Assembly: GCA_964435085.1 (NCBI GenBank)
Contig: CAYSXQ010000022.1
Coordinates: 1-10,949 of the forward strand
DNA length: 10,949 nucleotides
Direction: 5' to 3'
DNA from: UBA917 sp964435085
Lineage (GTDB): Bacteria; Patescibacteriota; Patescibacteriia; Patescibacteriales; Patescibacteriaceae
Under the pieces are notes generated by a model that did not search any database, was not told the origin of the DNA, and was given only the letters and a program-made list of their open reading frames with translations. This document shows positions 6,557 to 10,949 of the stretch, piece by piece; the stretch's first letter is position 1, and each line of letters begins with the position of its first letter. The position numbers and the translations under genes were made by a program.

Positions 6557-6656
6557 NNNNNNNNNNNNNNNNNNNNNNNNNNNNNNNNNNNNNNNNNNNN
6601 NNNNNNNNNNNNNNNNNNNNNNNNNNNNNNNNNNNNNNNNNNNNNNNNNNNNNNNN
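6557..6656. other. Scaffold gap (100 N), probably artificial
   Basis: There are exactly 100 N between two identical 55-nt ends. The likely true sequence has a single copy and no gap. Confidence 0.95.
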
Positions 6657-6711
6657 TAGAAAGCAGCTAAATTTGCAAACGGAGTTTATTAAAAACATGT
6701 AAAAAGTAAAA
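6657..6711 (+). repeat. 55-nt duplicate, copy 2 (contig start)
   Basis: This is the exact duplicate of 6502-6556, beginning directly after the N run. It contains no gene. Confidence 0.9.
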
Positions 6712-6756
6712 GGACAGAATTATCGATCTTTTTCCTTTTTAGATTTTACTTTTTAC
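6699..6756. repeat. Inverted repeat of 13-nt arms in the spacer before def
   Basis: GTAAAAAGTAAAA (6699-6711) is the perfect reverse complement of 6744-6756, with 32 nt between. A smaller AAAAGGA/TCCTTTT pair is nested inside. It could form a stem and act as a terminator-like or repeat element. It lies at the contig break. Confidence 0.6.
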
Positions 6757-6783
6757 TTAAGCCCTGTAAGGCCCTTGCTAAGG

Positions 6784-6812
6784 TTGAATTTTTCAAATAT
6801 ATCCCCTATACT
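6784..6812 (+). promoter_or_regulatory. Promoter of the def-fmt operon
   Basis: A -35 TTGAAT (6784-6789) and -10 TATACT (6807-6812) are spaced by exactly 17 nt. Transcription would start near 6819, about 22 nt before the def ATG at 6841. No Shine-Dalgarno is evident in that leader. Confidence 0.55.
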
Positions 6813-6840
6813 ACCCTTGTCTAACAATATTTATCCACCT

Positions 6841-7317
6841 ATGTCAATATTAAAAATAGCCCTCCATCCTGATCCAATTTTACGCCAAGTAGCTAAAGAA
6901 GTTGCTCGCGCTGATTTTGGTAGCGAAGCGATCAAGAAATTAGCCGAGAATATGATTGAAACGATGATTAATCGTGATGGCATTGGCCTTGCGGCTCCGC
7001 AGATCAGTAAGTCAATTCGCTTGATTATCGTCAATACCAAGAACGGTCCTCTAGTAATGGTCAATCCGGTGATTACTAAGAAGTCACTTTTGAAAGAATG
7101 GGACGAAGAGGGCTGCTTGTCGATCCCTAATACCTTTGGTCAGGTTAGACGTCATAAGAATGTCCGGGTGCAGTTTATTGATGAAGACGGCAAGGCTCGG
7201 CAGATTGAAGCCAAGGGCCTGCTTGCCCGCGTGATTCAGCATGAAGTTGATCACCTTGATGGTATTTTGTTTATTGATAAGGCAAAGAATATCACTGATG
7301 CTAATTACGCCATGTAA
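6841..7317 (+). CDS. def: Peptide deformylase
   Basis: This cytosolic metalloenzyme removes the formyl group from the N-terminal methionine of new proteins. The 158-residue product has all three family motifs: GIGLAAPQ (47-54), EGCLS (90-94, with metal-ligand C92) and HEVDH (134-138, ligands H134 and H138 and catalytic E135). The reading frame is open back to an ATG at 6775, but I chose the ATG at 6841. The protein then begins MSILKIALHPDPILR, as deformylases do, and the promoter elements at 6784-6812 would otherwise lie inside the gene. fmt follows after 3 nt, so the enzyme that removes the formyl group is co-transcribed with the one that adds it. The protein is slightly shorter than the E. 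coli enzyme but complete. Confidence 0.96.
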   Translation: MSILKIALHPDPILRQVAKEVARADFGSEAIKKLAENMIETMINRDGIGLAAPQISKSIRLIIVNTKNGPLVMVNPVITKKSLLKEWDEEGCLSIPNTFGQVRRHKNVRVQFIDEDGKARQIEAKGLLARVIQHEVDHLDGILFIDKAKNITDANYAM

Positions 7318-7320
7318 TCT

Positions 7321-8253
7321 ATGATGAAGACTAAGATCGTTTTTGCTGGCACGCCAGACCTGGCTGCTTGTGTACTCGCCTCCTTACTAGCCGAGAAGTC
7401 TTTTGAGGTGGTCTTGGTGCTTAGTCAGCCAGATATGCCAGTGGGACGCAAGCAGATTATTGAAGCGACGCCAGTCAAAGCTCTGGCACTAGAACATGGC
7501 ATCGAAGTCTTGCAGCCACAGAAGATCGGCTCAATCTCTGAATACTTACGTGAGCTAGCACCTGATTTTTTGATTGTGGCGGCTTATGCGCAATTAGTAC
7601 CACCGGAAGTATTGAAGATTGCGAAATACGAAAGTCTTAATGTCCATGCTTCACTACTACCAAAATATCGCGGAGCTTCAGTGATTCAAGCACCGATTTT
7701 AAATGGTGACGCAGAAACTGGCGTGACGATCATTAGAATGGTTGATAAGCTCGATGCAGGAGCTATCTTTGCTCAGCAGAGTTTGGCAATAGCTAAAGCA
7801 GAGACTACTGAAAGCCTAACAGATAAATTAGCCCAGCTAGGTGGTCAATTAATAGTGCAGACCATCAAAGACATTGTAGCTGGCAAAATTGAGCCAATTG
7901 AACAAGATCCTAGTCTAGCAACTTATGTCAAAAAATTAACTAAGGCTGATGGTTTGATTGATTGGACTCGTGAGGCAGTTTATCTCGAGAGATTTGTCAG
8001 AGCGATGTCACCTTGGCCTTCAGCTTGGACTTGGATGAGCGGCAGACAGCTGAAGATCTTGGCTATTAGAGAGATCATTGAGCTTGATACCTACAAGCCA
8101 GGCAAAGTCTTTGTCTACAACAATCAACTAGCTATTCAGACTGGCAAGGGCGCAGTCATTGTCTCTAGACTGCAGGCTGAGGGTAAAAGACCAATGAGTA
8201 GTCAGGAGTTTGTTAATGGATACTCGGAGATAGTGGGAGTTATTTTGAGCTAA
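7321..8253 (+). CDS. fmt: Methionyl-tRNA formyltransferase
   Basis: This enzyme transfers a formyl group from 10-formyl-tetrahydrofolate to Met-tRNA(fMet), making the initiator tRNA for translation. At 310 residues it is close to the usual length (about 315). The N-terminal hydrolase domain begins KIVFAGTPD and carries the catalytic N107, H109 (LNVHASLLPKYRG) and D145 (DKLDAGAIF). The tRNA-binding C-terminal domain follows from about 205, with AMSPWPSAW and GRQLKI. The gene opens with two adjacent ATG codons (7321 and 7324). Starting at the second gives catalytic numbering identical to E. coli Fmt (N106, H108, D144), so 7324 is equally likely. There is no clear Shine-Dalgarno; translation is probably coupled to def, whose stop is 3 nt upstream. 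Confidence 0.96.
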   Translation: MMKTKIVFAGTPDLAACVLASLLAEKSFEVVLVLSQPDMPVGRKQIIEATPVKALALEHGIEVLQPQKIGSISEYLRELAPDFLIVAAYAQLVPPEVLKIAKYESLNVHASLLPKYRGASVIQAPILNGDAETGVTIIRMVDKLDAGAIFAQQSLAIAKAETTESLTDKLAQLGGQLIVQTIKDIVAGKIEPIEQDPSLATYVKKLTKADGLIDWTREAVYLERFVRAMSPWPSAWTWMSGRQLKILAIREIIELDTYKPGKVFVYNNQLAIQTGKGAVIVSRLQAEGKRPMSSQEFVNGYSEIVGVILS

Positions 8254-8283
8254 TCGATAATGGCACAAATCTTTGCTTTATAT

Positions 8284-8289
8284 TATAAT
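8284..8289 (+). promoter_or_regulatory. -10 box before the small two-gene module
   Basis: A perfect TATAAT lies 7 nt upstream of the ATG at 8297, which would make a leaderless mRNA. The -35 region is not recognisable. The same TATAATGG string precedes the lysozyme-like gene at 3947. Confidence 0.5.
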
Positions 8290-8296
8290 GGATTAT

Positions 8297-8542
8297 ATGG
8301 GCAAAAATTATCAAAATGAATTGTCTGATTTTTTAAAGACAATCCAAGCAGATTTAAAAAATAATAAAATCAATAAGCAGCAATTTGATTTCTTGCTGGG
8401 GTTTTTTATTACTCAGCAAATCAATCGTCTAGTGAAGCAAGAGATTGATGGCATGATACCAGCTGATAGCAAGGGCATTAGGCAAATGAATTTTTTGTCC
8501 TACAAAAAGAAAACTAACCAAATGGACTATGTTAACAGATGA
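8297..8542 (+). CDS. Small hypothetical helical protein (81 aa)
   Basis: I do not recognise a family. The protein is predicted all-helical and charged, with regions about NYQNELSDFLKTIQADLKNNKI and FDFLLGFFITQQINRLVKQEI, and a basic tail (SYKKKTNQMDYVNR). There is no signal peptide; the hydrophobic FDFLLGFFI patch suggests an amphipathic or partner-binding helix rather than a membrane span. I chose the ATG at 8297 because TATAAT lies just upstream; an ATG at 8288 overlaps that -10 box, and a TTG at 8273 would precede it. The stop is TGA. The next gene starts 14 nt before this stop, so the two are probably translated together. Confidence 0.62.
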   Translation: MGKNYQNELSDFLKTIQADLKNNKINKQQFDFLLGFFITQQINRLVKQEIDGMIPADSKGIRQMNFLSYKKKTNQMDYVNR

Positions 8543-8900
8543 GACCAATCTCGCGCCCGAGCAGATTGCTGACAATAATCCCTTCAACGAAACTGTGCAG
8601 GCTCATATGTTGCAGATCATGGGTCAGCAACAGTATGTACCCACTCAAACACAAGTAGATAAGATACTCGCTCTTCAAGAAAAAGGCATGGACTATACGC
8701 ACCAAGAACGTTGCGTAAGCTCACCTCAACAAAAATTTATTTTCATCAGCTTTATTATTGCTACAGCCATACTGCTAATAATTTTTACTTTGACATTATT
8801 CTTTGCCAAGGAGTACTTATCGCAGGTCGTGAGTGGTATTTTTGGTATATTAGCTGGCAGTGGGCTAGGCTATGGCTACGGAAAATATTCACAAAATTAA
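8529..8900 (+). CDS. Small membrane protein with two transmembrane helices (123 aa), DUF2335-like
   Basis: The N-terminal half (1-67) is polar and helical with Gln-rich segments (about 25-50). It is followed by a hydrophobic helix (about 69-92) and a second Gly-rich membrane segment (about 96-119, with SGIFGILAGSGLGYGYG), ending in a short polar tail. The layout, with a helical soluble part ending in a His/Glu-rich stretch (TQVDKILALQEKGMDYTHQER), two closely spaced helices and a short tail, resembles DUF2335-type membrane proteins. This is a topology resemblance, not a firm assignment. Its start overlaps the upstream small gene by 14 nt. It sits directly before tRNA-Glu and the defence nuclease gene, so a role as a membrane partner in an accessory module is possible but unproven. 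Confidence 0.7.
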   Translation: MLTDETNLAPEQIADNNPFNETVQAHMLQIMGQQQYVPTQTQVDKILALQEKGMDYTHQERCVSSPQQKFIFISFIIATAILLIIFTLTLFFAKEYLSQVVSGIFGILAGSGLGYGYGKYSQN

Positions 8901-8903
8901 GCC

Positions 8904-8932
8904 TTTACAAGAATAAAAAAACTTGTTATATT
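8904..8932 (+). promoter_or_regulatory. Promoter of tRNA-Glu
   Basis: A -35 TTTACA (8904-8909) and -10 TATATT (8927-8932) are each one base off consensus and are spaced by 17 nt, starting 3 nt after the stop codon of the membrane-protein gene. Transcription would begin near 8939-8940, just at a small palindrome (AATCAA/TTGATT, 8939-8953) in the tRNA leader. Confidence 0.65.
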
Positions 8933-8961
8933 AGCCTCAATCAATTATTGATTATCCTTTT

Positions 8962-9033
8962 GGTCTCTTCGTCTATCGGTTAGGACGCCAGGTTCTCATC
9001 CTGGTAAGAGGGGTTCGATTCCCCTAGAGACTA
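8962..9033 (+). tRNA. tRNA-Glu (anticodon CTC)
   Basis: A complete cloverleaf of 72 nt. The acceptor stem is GGTCTCT/AGAGACT (first pair G-U), with a 3-bp D stem. The anticodon stem CCAGG/CCTGG encloses loop TTCTCAT with anticodon CTC at 8995-8997. The T arm is AGGGG-TTCGATT-CCCCT and the discriminator is A at 9033. CTC reads GAG codons. The 3' CCA is not encoded (CAAAA follows), so a CCA-adding enzyme is needed. Confidence 0.95.
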
Positions 9034-9072
9034 CAAAATGCAAAAATGAAAATACTCACTATCCTTAAATAG

Positions 9073-9078
9073 TATCAT
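9073..9078 (+). promoter_or_regulatory. -10 box of the DUF262 gene
   Basis: TATCAT (5 of 6 to consensus) ends 7 nt before the ATG at 9086, again fitting a leaderless transcript. No convincing -35 is seen. Read-through from the tRNA promoter is also possible, since no terminator lies between. Confidence 0.4.
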
Positions 9079-9085
9079 TAAAAAT

Positions 9086-10810
9086 ATGAGCTTTAAATTT
9101 AAATCGGAAGATAAATCAATTAACGAGGTTTTATTTGGTATTAACAATCTAAGAGTTCCTCAATTCCAAAGACCGTATACTTGGGAAGAAGACCAATGTG
9201 GTGATTTCTGGGATGATTTAACAGATGATGATTCTTTTTTTCTTGGTCAATTTATTTTAAATTTTGAAAATAAAGAAAAAGATAACTTTGTAGATATCGT
9301 TGACGGACAACAAAGAACTACAAGTATATTAATATTATGTGCTGTTTTTCGTGAAAAGCTAAAAGAACTTGGCTTTGACGAAGCTTCTGATGTCATACAA
9401 GACAATGTCATGATCAGCAGAAAAAGTTTTACTGGTCCGATTTACAAAGTATTAGTATCACCAAATATTAATACTTTTTTTGAAAAATATATTCAAAGCG
9501 GATCAGATTTAATACAAGAAAATACATTATTCGACAATGATGAAGAAAAAAGGGTTAAAAAAAATTACTTATTTTTTAAAAATCAATTAAACGAACATCT
9601 TTCATTGGCAGGCAATACAGATAATCAAGCGAGCGAAGTGCAAAAAATATATACGTTTCTTCTCAGCACAAGAATTATTGTTACTGAAATATACGATGAA
9701 AATGATGCCTACGAAATCTTTGAGTCTGTTAATAATACCGGCATAGAGCTTGGCGTTGCTGATTTGTTAAAGAACTTCTTATTTAAAAAAATAAAAATTG
9801 AAGAAGGTGGCTCTGTATCAGATATAATGGATAAATGGAATGAAATATTAGAAAACATTCCCAGCTCTGAATTAACAAAATTCATAAGATATTATTGGCT
9901 TTCAAAACAAAAAAGCTTTGTGACAGAAGCTAAATTATTTAAAGCAATAAAAAACCACCCGATAGAAAGTGGTAAAATTTTTTTGCAAGAATTACTTGAT
10001 AATGCAAAAATTTACTACGATTTAAGAAATCCTCTTGATGCAGATTTTCAGAATGTTGAAAATTCAGAAAAACTTAGGAATGCTCTTGCAGGCATAAAAG
10101 AAATGAACATAACCCAATGTTATGTTTTACTACTCTCAATTTACAGAAATAGAGAAAAGATTAATACAAATTGGTTAAAAATTTTTGAACTTATAGAAAA
10201 ATTTAATTTTGTTTATCACTCAATGTCTAAGTTACCTGCAAACAAAGTAGAAAAACTATATCAAGAACTTGCATTTAAAATAGAAGATCTGACTAATAAA
10301 AATAGTAATGCCGACTCGATCAGAGTTCTGCTTGAAACTGAGTTTAATAATATCACAAATAAGTTAAAATCATTACTGCCACCTAAAGAGGTTTTTGTCA
10401 TTGGATTTTCAGAATTAAGCTACAAAAAGAAATCTATTTGTAGGTATGCTTTATCGAAAATTGAAGAAAGTTTTGGAACAAGAGAATACGTGTTAAACCA
10501 TCCGACTATTACAATAGAACATATTCTTCCTCAAAAACCAGGAAAAGATTGGAATTTGACTCCTAATCAGATAAAAAACTATGTTCATAATATTGGCAAC
10601 CTGACATTGCTAGGCAAAAGACCAAATGGCATAGTGCAAAATAAATCAATAAGTGAAAAAATAAAAATTCTAAAAGAATCCACTGAAATAAAGATGACCA
10701 AGAAATTACTGTCCCAAGTTGAAGTTACTGGCATATGGAATGAGGATTCAATCAGACAGAGATCAGTAGAACTAGCAAACATCGCATTTGATGAAGTTTG
10801 GAAAATATAA
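9086..10810 (+). CDS. DUF262/DUF1524 (GmrSD-like) restriction nuclease
   Basis: This 574-residue protein has the domain plan of single-chain GmrSD type IV restriction enzymes, which use nucleotide hydrolysis and an HNH-type nuclease against modified phage DNA. The N-terminal DUF262 domain has RVPQFQRPYTW (23-33), the nucleotide-binding DGQQR (73-77) and FESVNNTGIELGVADLLKN (212-230). A helical middle follows (about 240-440). The C-terminal DUF1524 domain has the His-Me finger core IEHILPQ (477-483, catalytic H479) and IGNLTLLGKRPNGIVQNKS (503-521). All key motifs are intact. The gene is visibly more AT-rich than its neighbours and has few CTAG sites, consistent with horizontal acquisition. 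It lies 52 nt after tRNA-Glu. The target modification is unknown; related DUF262 proteins also act in other defence systems. Confidence 0.9.
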   Translation: MSFKFKSEDKSINEVLFGINNLRVPQFQRPYTWEEDQCGDFWDDLTDDDSFFLGQFILNFENKEKDNFVDIVDGQQRTTSILILCAVFREKLKELGFDEASDVIQDNVMISRKSFTGPIYKVLVSPNINTFFEKYIQSGSDLIQENTLFDNDEEKRVKKNYLFFKNQLNEHLSLAGNTDNQASEVQKIYTFLLSTRIIVTEIYDENDAYEIFESVNNTGIELGVADLLKNFLFKKIKIEEGGSVSDIMDKWNEILENIPSSELTKFIRYYWLSKQKSFVTEAKLFKAIKNHPIESGKIFLQELLDNAKIYYDLRNPLDADFQNVENSEKLRNALAGIKEMNITQCYVLLLSIYRNREKINTNWLKIFELIEKFNFVYHSMSKLPANKVEKLYQELAFKIEDLTNKNSNADSIRVLLETEFNNITNKLKSLLPPKEVFVIGFSELSYKKKSICRYALSKIEESFGTREYVLNHPTITIEHILPQKPGKDWNLTPNQIKNYVHNIGNLTLLGKRPNGIVQNKSISEKIKILKESTEIKMTKKLLSQVEVTGIWNEDSIRQRSVELANIAFDEVWKI

Positions 10811-10892
10811 AAAGTTCACTCCACCCTCTGCTAACGGTTTATTTTAACTGCTAAAAATGAAAAATATGAAGAGCGGTATCAATAGATGTTTT

Positions 10893-10935
10893 AATAAAAT
10901 AAAGAGCCTTTTGAGGCTCTTTATTTTATTTATTT
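10893..10935 (+). terminator. Rho-independent terminator after the DUF262 gene
   Basis: A perfect 16-bp stem (10893-10908 and 10915-10930) closes a 6-nt loop. The core GAGCC/GGCTC is flanked by A/T arms, so U-rich tails exist in both directions and it could work on both strands. It lies 82 nt after the stop. The remaining bases up to 10949 show no gene. Confidence 0.88.
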
Positions 10936-10949
10936 TCCCACTCCCCGCC

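Noticed and set aside
6775..6840. Upstream start for peptide deformylase at 6775
   Set aside because: The extra 22 residues do not resemble deformylase N-termini and overlap a promoter-like -35/-10 pair.
8540..8542. Possible UGA recoding (as in some Patescibacteria) at the only TGA stop
   Set aside because: The long genes contain no in-frame TGA, and reading through this one gives sequence without recognisable features that soon meets another TGA, so the standard code fits.
8711..8983. Open frame overlapping the membrane-protein gene and running into tRNA-Glu
   Set aside because: It is a shifted frame of the membrane-protein gene, crosses the tRNA promoter and enters the tRNA gene, and has no plausible start signal.
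9006..10949. An attachment-site duplication of the tRNA-Glu 3' end downstream of the DUF262 gene
   Set aside because: I looked for a repeat of the T-arm/acceptor sequence in the non-coding bases up to 10949 and found none. The window may end before it, so integration at the tRNA cannot be shown.
1..10949. CRISPR array, insertion sequence or transposase
   Set aside because: No regularly spaced repeats, transposase motifs or paired terminal repeats were seen; the only long exact repeat is the 55-nt assembly duplicate.

Overview
The window looks like a piece of a draft, metagenome-type assembly from a small-genome bacterium, most likely a Patescibacteria (CPR) lineage. Three things suggest this. 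It has short, tightly packed genes and AT-rich spacers full of short tandem words. The secreted lysozyme-like protein and the 147-residue protein resemble families I know mainly from that group. Two runs of exactly 100 N mark scaffold joins (2774-2873 and 6557-6656). The lineage call is inference. The standard bacterial code fits, because long genes are free of in-frame TGA and one small gene ends on TGA.

Layout. 1-2725: a large Hsp100 disaggregase (ClpB type) ending in a strong terminator; its upstream region lies outside the window. 2774-2873: gap. 2885-3922, minus strand: a two-gene operon of a divergent ClpP-like serine protease and an unknown 130-residue protein, with a consensus promoter, clear ribosome binding sites and a terminator that begins inside the last gene. 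3947-6119, plus strand: an exported lysozyme-like protein with four C-terminal repeats, then 2 nt later a LigB/MEMO-fold protein that has lost its expected metal-ligand residues. 6043-6486, minus strand: a small conserved hypothetical gene whose 3' end overlaps the previous gene tail to tail. 6502-6756: a gap flanked by an exact 55-nt duplication (an assembly overlap) and an inverted repeat. 6784-8253: def and fmt, the formyl-methionine processing pair. 8284-8900: two overlapping small genes, the second a membrane protein. 8904-9033: tRNA-Glu(CTC) with its own promoter. 9073-10930: an AT-rich DUF262/DUF1524 (GmrSD-like) nuclease gene of the phage-defence type, closed by a long hairpin terminator.

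How it fits together. Three points deserve attention. First, the ClpB-type ATPase carries an IGF tripeptide where ClpA/ClpC/ClpX carry their ClpP-docking loop, and a ClpP-like peptidase lies nearby; the two may form an unusual protease, although a scaffold gap separates them. Second, the LigB-like protein appears to be a pseudoenzyme co-expressed with a cell-wall protein. Third, the region after fmt (two small genes, a tRNA gene and an AT-rich defence nuclease) looks like an accessory insertion next to housekeeping genes. Several plus-strand genes have a -10 box only 7-8 nt before the start codon, suggesting leaderless mRNAs, whereas the ClpP-like operon uses strong Shine-Dalgarno sites.
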